64,000 bases of DNA from Turbatrix aceti. Its lineage: Eukaryota > Nematoda > Chromadorea > Rhabditida > Panagrolaimidae. Shown in pieces: positions 11,680 through 22,731 of the stretch (the first letter of the stretch is position 1; every line of letters begins with the position of its first letter). The position numbers and the translations under genes were made by a program. The DNA lies in assembly GCA_963969345.1 (NCBI GenBank), contig OZ017769.1:9365725-9429724 (forward strand), in the 5' to 3' direction. Under the pieces are notes generated by a model. That model saw nothing but the letters and a program-made list of their open reading frames with translations. It was not told the DNA's origin and ran no database searches.

Positions 11680-14058
11680 ATGCCCGAACGGCCATGGGCC
11701 GTTTTCTTCTACAAAAAAAGGTGTCCGCGGCTTCCGGGACTGGTTTTGGCGGTTTTTGTGGTGCTGATATCGTTGGTGTCATGCGAACACGACAGTCTCA
11801 TCTGCGAAGCGACAAATTCGTGTCGAGATGTCTCACACACGGTTTTGAAGCTCCACAAGCGAGATGACGCTTTGGCGAGGCAGATCGCCCTGGACCACGG
11901 CATGGTCGTCAAGGTGAGATTTTTGGAGTTTTTTGGGGTGGAAAGTGATGATATGTGTTTTTTAGGGATCGCCGTTTTTGGACTCGCATTACTTTGTCCA
12001 GCACGACGCCTCGCTGTCGCGTCGGCGGAAGAGGGAGGTCGTCGACCGGCTCTCCTCGCACCCAGACGTCCACTCGGTGATTGAAGACCGTCCACGGACC
12101 CGATCCAAGCGGGACTACGTCCCTCCGTCCGGGGCCGAAGACGTCAACATCACGAGAGTCAAACGCGAGCAGACCGCCGGGTACCACGCGGAAACGAAGC
12201 TCCCGGTGCCCGTGCTGCCGTTCCCGGACCCGCTCTACGAGTCGCAGTGGTACCTCGTCGGCAAGGCCATCGGCGGCTACGACATGAACGTGCGCGAGGC
12301 GTGGAAGCTCGGCTACGCGGGGCGCAACGTGTCCGTGTCCATCCTGGATGACGGCATCCAACTCGATCACCCTGACCTGGCCGAGAACTACGATCCCATC
12401 GCATCGACGGATATCAACGATCATGACGATGACCCGACGCCTCAGGACAACGGTCACAACAAGCATGGCACCCGCTGTGCAGGTGTGGTAGCAGCTGTTG
12501 CCGGCAACTCCCATTGCGGTGTGGGCATTGCTTACCACGCTAAAATCGGAGGCATAAGGCTGCTGGATGGCAATGTTTCTGATTCCGTCGAAGCTGCAGC
12601 GCTCAGCCATAATTTTCGTCATGTGGATATCTACTCGGCTTCTTGGGGCCCTGAAGACGACGGGAAAATCTTTGGAGGACCCGGACCCTTGGCGAGGGAG
12701 GCTTTCTACCGGGGCGCCAAATATGGCCGTGGCGGACGGGGAAACATCTTTGTCTGGGCCTCAGGCAACGGTGGTTTTCACCGAGATTCATGCTCGGCTG
12801 ACGGATACGTGACAACCATTTACACGTTGGCTATCTCGTCGGCGACCGCTTTGAACCTTTCTCCGTGGTATCTGGAAGAATGTCCGGCGACCATGGCTTC
12901 GACGTACTCGTCGGATAACTTCAAGAGTTATGTAGTATCATCTGACGTGCCTTCTGGATGCACGAAGAGCCACACTGGCACTTCTGTGTCGGCACCTTTG
13001 GCCACCGGAATCATTGCTCTGGCTCTCGAGGCGAATCCTCTGCTCACCTGGCGAGACATGCAACACATTGTTCTCCGGACAGCGAATCCGACTCCACTGC
13101 TCAACAATCCTGGGTGGTCGATCAACGGTGTCGGACGACAGGTAAACAATTTTTTTCGACAAAAATATTTTTTAAATTTACAGCAATTTTTTTATTGAGA
13201 AACAAAGTTTTTAACTGAAAACTTTTTTAAACGGGAAAAATTTTTTTCCGTTGCCATTTTTTAGGGGAAAACATTTATTTACGGAACATTTTTTTAAAAG
13301 GAAAAATTTTTTTGCATGAAAATTTTTTAGACAGAAAAAGTTTTTTAAGAAAAAAATTTTTTATGGTGAAAATGTTTTTTAAGGAGAATTTTTTTTAACG
13401 GAAAAATGTCTTTAAAGGATTTTTTAAATTATAATAGAACTTTTTTTTTAAAAGAGGAAAATTTTTTTCAGGTGAGCAATAAATTCGGCTACGGTCTGAT
13501 GGACGCCGGTGCGCTGGTCAAGCTGGCTAGAGTCTGGAAGACGGTACCTGAGCAGCACAGGTGCACGTACGAGTACGACGAATCACACAACCCTTCTCCC
13601 ATCAAGAATGGCTTCGCGCTGAATTTCACGCGCACTGTCACCACTTCCTGTCCTTCTGGCACAACTATCTCCTACCTGGAACACGTCCAGGTCGTGACTA
13701 CGATACACTACGCCCGACGGGGCGATCTCCGACTGACACTTTATTCGCCTGCGGGTACTCGATCGGTTCTGCTGCCCCTTAGGCCGCATGACGATAACAA
13801 AGTCGGCTTATATAACTGGCCGTTTCTTTCGGTTCAAACATGGGGTGAGAGTCCGTTTGGTACCTGGACTTTGCAGGTCGAGAGCTTTTCTGCTGATCGT
13901 AATATAACAGGTGACAGTGGAAATATTGTACTTTTTTGGGATTTTTTGATGTGGGGAGGATTTCAGGAGCCTTTCACAGCTGGGATCTTTGCCTGTACGG
14001 CACCCAGGAACCCGCGCAACCGACGGATTCCAAACACGAATGGCACCATACGGTTTGA
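11680..14058 (+). CDS. Furin/kexin-like proprotein convertase, copy A (secreted, no membrane anchor)
   Basis: The gene has four exons: 11,680-11,913, 11,966-13,141, 13,472-13,910 and 13,967-14,058. They join in frame to about 646 residues. There is a hydrophobic signal segment (about residues 18-34), then a prodomain ending RSKR. The S8 catalytic domain has an intact triad: Asp in ILDDGIQ (about 206), His in NKHGTRCAG (about 245) and Ser in HTGTSVSAP. The oxyanion Asn is in WASGNGG. A P domain follows, ending LYGTQEPAQPTD. The last exon stops about 20 residues later, so no Cys-rich, transmembrane or cytoplasmic region exists. It should cleave secretory precursors after basic sites in the lumen or outside the cell. 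Compared with copy B it is a truncated, probably soluble paralogue. The donor of intron 3 (GTGACA) is weak. Confidence 0.85.
13142..13471 (+). other. Long furin-A intron made of degenerate AAAAATTTTT repeats
   Basis: This 330-bp intron is built almost entirely of variants of GGAAAAATTTTTTT spaced 15-30 bp apart. Many are self-complementary. The copy-B intron at 16,734-16,983 has the same style but little column-by-column identity, although the exons on either side are nearly identical. Confidence 0.7.
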
Positions 14059-14154
14059 ATACGATTTTTCATTTTCGTAACAATTGTTATTATTTAATTC
14101 TTATATTGTTGCTGGAATGCTTTGTTGTGTTTATGTTGCCCTATTTGTTTTCCC

Positions 14155-14633
14155 GAGTCGTCGTCGTGGTTGTTGATATCAGTTGACGCGAGGGGATCGT
14201 AGTCAGGGATAGGCGAACAGCTGTTTTTTTTGTTCTCGAAGCGAACACGAACATTTTGTTAATTTTGTTCGAAAAATCGAACGAACGCAAACATTTTTGT
14301 CACGAACAGATTTTTTGCATATTTTATACAAAATTTTGTCCAAACTGGGCATATATTTTTAAAAACGTAAATTTTGGTACTATGCGTTTTCACGCTTTTG
14401 GTGACAGTTTTCCTACACTTTTTCATTTTTGGAAAAATCCCGTCGCCCATCCATGATCGTAGTTCTCAGCGAGGTCAGGGTGGTCGAGCTGGATGCCGTC
14501 GTCCAGGATGGACACGGACACGTTGCGCCCCGCGTAACCGAGCTTCCACGCCTCGCGCACGTTCATGTCGTACCCGCCGATGGCCTTGCTGACGAGATAC
14601 TACTGCGACTCGTAGAGCGGGTCCGGGAACGGC
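14155..14633 (-). pseudogene. Antisense furin exon-2 fragment, second copy, split by a MITE
   Basis: Sequence at 14,155-14,203 and 14,456-14,633 together matches the reverse complement of furin exon 2, from the stretch after the catalytic Asp back to the PLYESQWY region. A 252-bp element interrupts it. Read on the minus strand, the W codon of ESQWY is replaced by TAG (14,602-14,600), so it is disabled as well as partial. It occupies the same place before copy B as the 10.9-kb fragment does before copy A, which shows that both belong to one tandem duplication. Confidence 0.85.
14204..14455. mobile_element. hAT-like MITE with 8-bp target duplication
   Basis: The element starts CAGGGATAGGCGA and ends with the imperfect complement TCGCCCATCCATG. 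It is flanked on both sides by the identical octamer ATCGTAGT (14,196-14,203 and 14,456-14,463). Removing one octamer and the element restores a continuous match to furin exon 2. An 8-bp duplication and CAGGG-type ends are diagnostic of the hAT superfamily. It has no coding capacity. Its GAACA-rich interior resembles the sequence at about 26,620-26,720. Confidence 0.88.
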
Positions 14634-15259
14634 CTCCAGACATGACTCCATATTTATTTAATTAATTATGAGGTTCATGTAATTAATTCAATCATGGGCT
14701 CAATGCGATTTGTTGAAATTGACAAGTTGGAACTATCAAAGTATATATTTATCTATTCGTTTGGGGATCTGTCCTGTCAGATTATCCACTTTTTTCTCCT
14801 CATCGTTTCATTTTTTATTATACATATTCGTGATTGACGAATTTGCTCGATTTTATTTAATCTGTAATGAGCATCGTTTCGTTGTATTTATATGTACGCC
14901 CTTTCTTTTGACCACTTTAACGCGCATAAGAAAAGAATTTGACCAGAAATCCAGAATTCTGCTCGTCCAATTCCGACAAAAAACTTTTTCGGCATGACTA
15001 ATATGTATTTTTGCGTTTTTGCGAGTCTCACGTGGAAAAACTTTTTATTCTGCGTAAATTATTTTTCATTTTTCTTTCAGGCTACGCGCCCTTTCTTTTC
15101 CGTCGACGTGAAAGCGCATTCCACCAATACTGACTGGCACAGCCGACGCTCCGTCTCCGCCGACGAATGCTTGCGTTGCCGTCGCGTGAAATTTCATCGT
15201 GCAAGAAGTAACCACGCGGGTACTGTCTCCCCTCCCCCCATCTTCATCAGCTTCGACAA
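14634..15259. other. Flank upstream of furin copy B
   Basis: This is equivalent to 11,219-11,679 and shares scattered phrases with it. It contains the candidate acceptor at 15,071-15,080 and presumably the 5' leader of copy B. No separate gene is seen. Confidence 0.45.
15071..15080 (+). promoter_or_regulatory. Candidate splice or spliced-leader acceptor for furin copy B
   Basis: TTTCTTTCAG is a textbook nematode acceptor. It lies 179 bp before the chosen ATG with no matching donor nearby, so it may mark spliced-leader addition to the copy-B transcript. A missed upstream exon is the alternative. Confidence 0.4.
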
Positions 15260-18200
15260 ATGGTCCGAGGAGGCCGGCCATGGACATCAGACTCCGAAGA
15301 GAGACGACGACCGGCGCTGGTTCTGGTGACCGCTGTCGTGCTGGTGTCGTTGGTGTCCGGCGTCCAGGCGATTGCCCACGACAGTCTCCTCTGCGAAGCG
15401 ACAAATTCGTGTCGAGATGTCTCGCACACGGTTTTGAAGCTCCACAAGCGAGATGACGCTTTGGCGAGGCAGATCGCCCTGGACCACGGCATGGTCGTCA
15501 AGGTGAGATTTTTGGAGTTTTTTGGGGTGGAAAGTGATGATATGTGTTTTTTAGGGATCGCCGTTTTTGGACTCGCATTACTTTGTCCAGCACGACGCCT
15601 CGCTGTCGCGTCGGCGGAAGAGGGAGGTCGTCGACCGGCTCTCCTCGCACCCAGACGTCCACTCGGTGATTGAAGACCGTCCACGGACCCGATCCAAGCG
15701 GGACTACGTCCCTCGGTCTGGGACCGAAGACGTCAACATCACGAGAGTCAAACGCGAACAGACCGCCGGGTACCACGCGGAAACGAAGCTCCCGGTGCCC
15801 GTGCTGCCGTTCCCGGACCCGCTCTACGAGTCGCAGTGGTACCTCGTCGGCAAGGCCATCGGCGGCTACGACATGAACGTGCGCGAGGCGTGGAAGCTCG
15901 GCTACGCGGGGCGCAACGTGTCCGTGTCCATCCTGGACGACGGCATCCAGCTCGATCACCCTGACCTGGCCGAGAACTACGATCCCATCGCGTCGACGGA
16001 TATCAACGACCATGACGATGACCCGACGCCTCAGGACAACGGTGACAACAAGCACGGCACCCGGTGCGCCGGGGAGGTAGCAGCTGTCGCGGGAAATTCC
16101 CATTGCGGCGTCGGAGTGGCTTATCACGCCAAGATCGGTGGTGTGAGGATGCTGGACGGACCTGTTTCTGACAGCGTTGAGGCTGCGTCGCTCCATCTGA
16201 ACCAACACCACATTGACATCTACTCGGCCTCTTGGGGCCCTGAAGACGACGGGAAGACCTTCGATGGGCCCGGACCCTTGGCTAGGGAGGCCTTCTACCG
16301 AGGCATCAAGCAAGGCCGCGGCGGACGGGGCAATATCTTTGTCTGGGCTTCTGGAAATGGAGGATCGAGACAGGATTCGTGCTCTGCTGACGGATATACG
16401 ACATCTGTTTACACGCTGTCGATCTCGTCGGCGACGTTTGACAATCACAGACCTTGGTACCTGGAAGAGTGTCCGTCGACCATTGCTACGACTTATTCGT
16501 CGGCTAATATTAATCAGCCGGCGATCGTGACTGTCGATGTGCCTTCTGGATGTACGAAGAGCCACACTGGCACTTCTGCGTCGGCGCCTTTGGCCGCCGG
16601 AATCATTGCTCTGGCTCTCGAGGCGAATCCTCTGCTCACCTGGCGAGACATGCAACACATTGTTCTCCGGACAGCGAATCCGACTCCACTGCTCAACAAT
16701 CCTGGGTGGTCGATCAACGGTGTCGGACGACAGGTAAACAATTTTTTTCGACATGCAAATTTTTAATTTTTTAAAACCCTTAGGAAATTTTTTTTAAAAG
16801 AGGAAAAATTTTTTAAACGGGAAAAAATTTTTTTGAATATAATTTTTTTAAGGGAGATTTGTTTTCCGAGAAAATTTTTTTTAGATAGAATTTTTTTAAA
16901 AATGAAAAATTTTTTAAGATGAAAATTTTTTTTAATGAAAAATTTTTTAAAGGTATTGTTTTTAAAGAGAAATTTTTTTTCAGGTGAGCAACAAATTCGG
17001 CTATGGTCTGATGGACGCTGGCGCGCTGGTCAAGCTCGCCCGGGTCTGGAAGACGGTACCCGAACAGCACAGGTGCACGTACGAATACAACCTCTCGCCA
17101 CCCAACCCCCGACCCCTCGAAGGCCGCTTCCAGCTCAACTTCACGCTCAACGTCAACGCGTGTCCCGACGGCACGCCGGTCTTCTACCTCGAGCACGTCC
17201 AGGTCCTGACAACGATCCGCTTCGGCAAGCGCGGCGACCTCAAACTGACCCTCTTCTCTCCCGCTGGCACCCGATCCGTTCTCCTGCCCCCCAGACCGCA
17301 GGACTTCAACACCAATGGCTTCCACAAGTGGCCCTTCCTCTCGGTCCAGACCTGGGGTGAAGATCCGCGCGGCACCTGGACCCTGCAGGTTGAGAGCGTT
17401 TCTACGAGTCCCAAAATTACGGGTTTGTTTGATGAATTTTTTTTTATAATTTTGAAAAAAAATTTTGTTTGTAGGATCTTTTTCAAACTGGTCTCTTCTG
17501 CTCTACGGAACCCAGGAACCCGCTCAACCGACGGATCCCAAGCACACCCGTCCACCTGAATTCACGGCTAGCTTTCAGCAAACGGCGTCCGGCAGTTCGA
17601 CTTCCTTCGTTCAACAGGTTGGTTTTTCTTCAGGAATTTGGGCGTAGCTTAGTTTAGCGATTTTTATGTTGCCAAAAATTGTTATTAAAATTTTTTCTGG
17701 GGTTAGGGACCCAAAATGACGAATTTTTATACAAACAGGGAGACAGACCTCTTCCTCCTCTTGTCCTAACCTAAAAATTGCACCCACACGTTTTTTGTTG
17801 TGTGACTAAATTTCTTGTTGTTTTTGTTTGTGGCGTTTGTAACTGTTTTTTTTTTCGATTTCTGTAAAAAAAAATTTTTATGGAAAATGACGGAACCAGT
17901 GGTCAGTTTGTGACCACTAAAACTTTTGAAAATTTTGACATCAAAAATGTTGTGCTAGGCTGGCTCAAATGGACATTTTTCCAATTTCTGAGGTCAAAAA
18001 TTTTTTTCTATTTTTCTATATTTTTTCCGTACTAAATATTTTCACTATTTTTCCTCATTTTCTCCAGGCGCTTACGGTACCCAATGTCTTCCTGGCTCTG
18101 CAGTGTGTCGTGATAACTGTAGCGTGTGGTGTTGGACTGTTTGCATGCTACCGCGTATGCGCATCCACCAAGAGACCCCGTGTTTCGGCTTCTGCGGAAT

Positions 18201-21200
18201 CGAGGGCGTTTGAACGATGCCGCATGGATGACCTGACTCCGCCCTCAGCTTCTTCGTCGTCTCAGAACCTCGAATCGAGTGCTGCGTCAGCGTCAGCGGC
18301 GGCAATGGTGGTTGGTGAATCTTCTGAATTTCGGCCATCTTCGTTGACGCGTCATTATTCATCACAGGCCAATAATAAAAATCAGAAGCAGAATCAGAAT
18401 CAGCAACAGGTCCTCAGACCGGGAGATCGGGTACCGAAAAATGGATTCCATATGTGATTGATTGATTGTCTGATTAGGTCCCTGGTCCTGGCACGATTGT
18501 TTTTTTTTGTTTTCGTCTTTTTTGACGGGAAATGATTTTTTGTCGTGGTAGGAGTTGTTCCAAATTTTTATCACCGAAAAATTATTCAAACATACCGTAA
18601 TCCTCTTTTCCACTACTGATCACACGCAGATGCGCCCGGAAGTCTGACAAAGTCCTCAAATCATGAAATTATTCTTTTACGGGTTGACCTTTTTTTTTAC
18701 CTGTACCCCACTTTTTTTCTATTTCTTTTTCACTTTCAAAAAAAGGCGTGTGATTTTTCATTATTTTCGTTGTTGTTACTGTTATTGTTGTTATCCTGGC
18801 CTTTCTCTTCTGATTTTTGCTCAATTCCATGTCTCCTGCCACGAAAGTTTTTCTCTCTATTTATTTCTTCCAGTAAACATTCGTGTAACCGTATAAAACT
18901 TGTAATATTTAGTAGGTGCTATTTCACTTTGTTTTGATTTTTTTCACACGGTCTTTCCTACTTTTTTAATCAGTTTGTCATTTTTTATTCAGTTACTTAA
19001 AAAAAATATGATAAATAAAATGTAATTTTTTTCAAGTTGGAAAGCGATAAAAAAATGCACAAAACATAAATATGTGTAGTTGTAATTTTTTTGTTTTGTG
19101 ATACTTTTTTCAGACTAACACTTTCACGCTCGGCTCACTGACACTTCTACTGCTTTCGGCTTTCGTTGTTGTGTAATTAACTAACTAATCGGTGTTGTTC
19201 GTTTCTTCCCCTCTTCTTCTTCTTCGTGCTGAAGTGACTTACAAAACTAACAACGGGGCTGTCTTCTCTATAATTTGTCCATTTCTGAAATATTTATTTT
19301 ACAGTATGCTAAATTGACCGTAATAAATTATATTTATTTTTCTAGAAAAAAATATTTTATTAGGGGAACAATTTTTTTTCGGAAGCATTTTTTGTGAGTT
19401 GGCGTTGCAGGACACGATGCTGAATAGAATCTGGCGGAAACTCATGACCTGGGCTCGTTCAACTAACACTGGTCACGGTGAAAGTGTATGATGTCAAACA
19501 AGCGAGAAAATTATGAAATAAATTTTTTTTCGAAAAAAAGTTGATTGTTTGTTTTGAGATGGTTTTTGGCTTTTATTTATTTTTTTGCTTGTTACTTAGC
19601 CAGCTAGTTAGCTCACATGCACGCCTAACCCACTGATAATTAGTTAATTAATTAATTAATTAATTAATTAATTAGATATTAGCACAGTCACAAATGCAAA
19701 GCAAAAAAATGAGAGGACAACGGAGATTTGAAGTAACCCAAATTTTCAGAGCTGGCGTTCCAAATAACCCCTGGAAATGTGTGTTTTGAGACAGGCAGGA
19801 TTGAAAGGCATGAATGAAAGCGCAGCGCTCACACTCGTTGTACTTCTTCGTCTTCGTCTTCGTTTTGCTTGTTTCTGGGAATCTGAACGACTACCACCAC
19901 ACACATACACACACACCCACACATACACATACAGACCGCACTTTTGGAATCTCATTCATAGTCTCACATATTTTCAAGCAATGGCATTGTTTTTTTTCTG
20001 CAGATTTTTTTGTCTTGTCTGATGTTAGATTGATATTTTGGCTGGCACATTGAACAGCGGGGCGTGGCTACTAACTGCACTGACTTATTATGCATTTATT
20101 TACTTATCAAGTTTTTTATGTTGACATTAAATTAATTTATTTGTTTGACTGAAAAAACTATTTTTTTTAATTAAATTTAGATTGCACTTATTTTTTTACA
20201 TAAAACTAAACTTTTAAATTAAAAAAAATACTAATCCATTATTTTTTTATTTTAAGAAAAGCTTTTCAATTTTTCACCGTATTTTTTTTGTGTTAGTATT
20301 TGGTTGACAGAACAGAAAAAAATTGAACGTATTCAAAAAAATGCATCGAGAAAAGCAACGAGTATTGTACCGCAAAATCGAATCGAATCGTAAATATAAT
20401 TGTGTATGCGTATATATACTTGGTTGTCCATGTTATGCACATGTATGTACTGTACATTTTTTACCATGGATTGTGACTCATGATTTCGTTTGTTTTGTTC
20501 CCACGTCCCTTTATGTGCTATAATCCCGATGTTGCTTTTTTTTCAAAAATCAATAAATTGTATAAAAAACCTACCCTGGTGTAGTACTGTTCAAGAGGAG
20601 GAAGGGGACGGGGACGGGGTACGGTGGGAATAAAAATTCCAAGTTTGGACATACATTTCAACAACAAAAGTCAAAAAAAAGCAATTCCAGACCCAAACCT
20701 CGGAGGCGTCGTCATCCGAACCCCAATCCACGGAACCTGTCGTTACGATAGGCGACGTCCGGAGCGTAGGAAACTGCCACGAGGAGTGCCTGGGGTGCTC
20801 GGAGAGCGGTGTCGCGACGGCGTGCTTTGACTGCAAGCACTTTTCCCTTTCGCTGAGGAACAAAGCGGGGATGAAGTGCGTGCCGTACTGCGATGACGGT
20901 TACTACGTGGAAGGCACGAAGTGCAAAGCATGCTCCTCCCACTGCCAGACGTGTTCAAAAGCCGAGCACTGCGAAACGTGCCACGGAGCGCAGTTGCTCA
21001 TCGACGTGAATCACTTTGGACACTTTGACCACGGACAGTGCGTGGACCAATGCCCCGAGGGCTTGATTGCTGATTGTGGGTTTTTGGCTTTTCTAAGGGA
21101 TTTGATGGTTAGGAGGAACTTTAGACGATACCAATACCGTGCAGGCAAGGTGCATTCTCAAGAGGAACCCTTGTCTGAAGGGGTACTACGAGGACGAGCG

Positions 21201-21888
21201 CTCGAACTGCGTCGCCTGCGAAGAGGCCTGCGCTACCTGCCACGGCCCATCTGCGCTCAAGTGCGATGAGTGCAGCGCGGGTTACGGTAATACTACTTTT
21301 GGTTTCTGCCGTCCTTGCTGTCCAACTGACCCCACGGCCGCCCCGGTCGAACACTGCGCAGACTGCACTCATCCTTATGTATCCATCAACTTGAGCCACG
21401 AGTCCAAATCCGGCGAGCATCCAGGCTTCTTCGCGACCATGTTCTGGTCCTTCGTCATGTTTGGCATCGTCATGGGAGTCATTTGCTGCTGCATGCGGTG
21501 CTTTGGCGAATCATTCAGCCCGTTTGCCGCCGCTGTGGGTGGTCATCTAGCTGACATGGAGTAGGTTTTATGGTTTTTATTACCTCTGACAGATGTTTTT
21601 TATACCTAATCGATGGTCAAAAAAAATATCGTGGCTTAATACGTGATCAGTCTGCCTTCTTACAGGTACACCCAGCTCAAAGACATGCTCGATGACGATG
21701 GCGACGACGACACGGATGACGACGATGGCGACGACGACAGTGATGACAGGGGTCAAGCGAAAGACTCTGCGGTCGATGGCATTCCTCTGAAAACTGTCCC
21801 ACAAGATCGGGAAACGACGAACAATCTTCCGAGTACGGCTGTCAACGGCACGGCGTCAGAAAGCATGCTCATCGACCTTTCGCAGTAG
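15260..21888 (+). CDS. Furin-like proprotein convertase, copy B, long isoform (BLI-4-like)
   Basis: Seven exons are used: 15,260-15,502, 15,555-16,733, 16,984-17,422, 17,475-17,617, 20,691-21,075, 21,125-21,560 and 21,666-21,888. They are all in phase and give about 1,015 residues. The order is: signal segment (about 21-37), prodomain with RSKR near 127-130, and S8 domain with Asp209, His248, Asn349 and Ser422. Then come the P domain, a furin-type Cys-rich region (about 690-860), a transmembrane helix beginning FWSFVMFGIVM and a cytoplasmic tail. The tail contains YTQL followed by an acidic Asp cluster with Ser/Thr. These are the two signal types that hold furin in the trans-Golgi network and endosomes. 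Exon 4 ends in phase 0, as the alternative exon at 18,068 requires, so two C-termini can be made. The substrate would be secretory precursors with basic sites. Confidence 0.9.
18068..18457 (+). CDS. Alternative terminal exon of furin copy B (short isoform with transmembrane tail)
   Basis: After acceptor TTCTCCAG the exon opens in phase 0, matching exon 4 at 17,617, and ends TGA after 129 codons. The short isoform would be about 797 residues. The exon begins with a hydrophobic helix (VFLALQCVVITVACGVGLFA), then a basic stop-transfer, a Ser/Ala-rich stretch and a Gln/Asn-rich tail ending NGFHM. It has no Cys-rich region, no acidic cluster and no YxxL motif. It should therefore anchor the same catalytic head but sort differently from the long isoform. 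C. elegans bli-4 also makes isoforms differing after a shared N-terminal part. Retention of both exons in one transcript is not possible because this exon carries a stop. Confidence 0.82.
   Translation, partial: ALTVPNVFLALQCVVITVACGVGLFACYRVCASTKRPRVSASAESRAFERCRMDDLTPPSASSSSQNLESSAASASAAAMVVGESSEFRPSSLTRHYSSQANNKNQKQNQNQQQVLRPGDRVPKNGFHM
18458..20690 (+). other. Short-isoform 3' region / long-isoform intron
   Basis: This 2.2-kb stretch is the 3' untranslated region of the short furin isoform and the intron of the long one. It is AT-rich with several AATAAA-like strings, for example near 19,010. A CA-rich tract lies at about 19,900-19,935. No independent gene is seen. Confidence 0.5.
19640..19674. 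repeat. TTAA tetranucleotide microsatellite
   Basis: About eight units of TTAA/TAAT run without interruption inside the long furin intron. It is a simple repeat that is likely length-polymorphic. Confidence 0.85.
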
Positions 21889-22731
21889 AAACGACTTGCC
21901 GAGCGACGACGGGGACGTGACGACCTCGAAGATCGCGACGAGACACGGGTGTTCTGAATCCGAGTTTTTTTCCTACGTGCTTTTTTCTAATTATTTTTCT
22001 TCTGGTTCACTCAGGTGATGGGTATTTTGTATCCTTTTGACCATATCATCATGGCCAATTGATACTGCGGACTCTTTTGGCTTACACTTTTCCGTCAGGT
22101 GCGTATAAGATGTGTTTATCAACAGATATAGACATAAATTTTATTGACATTCACTGGGTGAACAGGATCAACGGCGGTTTATTTCAGCGTAACTGCAGAT
22201 GATTGGTTGATTGTGTTAGTTTGGCGTACGATGTACGTCCGGCGGTTGATTGATTGTCAGTGGTTGTTTTTGATTTGTATCAGACGGCGGTGTAGTAGAA
22301 CAGTGAGCTCGGTACTGCACTGGCTACGATGTGATGCTCAGTTTGGGCTATATCAGACGAAGTGCTTTGCCAGAGACCTTGCGTGATAGTAAAGCTACAG
22401 CAGCGTTGTTGCTCACGGGATGCGGGATGACGGCTCGGGTTTGTAGAGACGCCGATGCACCACTTGTTGAGCCACAATACGATTACACGATTGAACTGTT
22501 TATTGAATTCTCATAACACTATTTATATTAACAGACCTAAGGTGAAGTCACCGTGGCTTCTACGTAGCCCCCGTTGACTTCACATTCCCGTTCCCATTCC
22601 CAAAGGTCCATTAGGCGTTAAGTGCTATCTAATAAGATCTAGCTGTTTATGGGCGCATTTGCCCCCATATATTGAGGCATAGCAAGTTTGAAGCAAACAA
22701 ACTTTATCAAACCCCACTATTTTCCTATCAA
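21889..22731. other. 3' flank of furin copy B and intergenic DNA
   Basis: No gene is supported. A short inverted repeat (GTGAAGTCA ... TGACTTCAC, about 22,542-22,584) lies near the far end. The 61-codon frame at 22,331 has no family features. Confidence 0.4.

Noticed and set aside
15498..16754. A 418-codon minus-strand frame opposite furin exon 2 (and a similar one at 11,909-12,622)
   Set aside because: It mirrors the codon bias of the furin exon, crosses furin introns without splice signals and has no family features.
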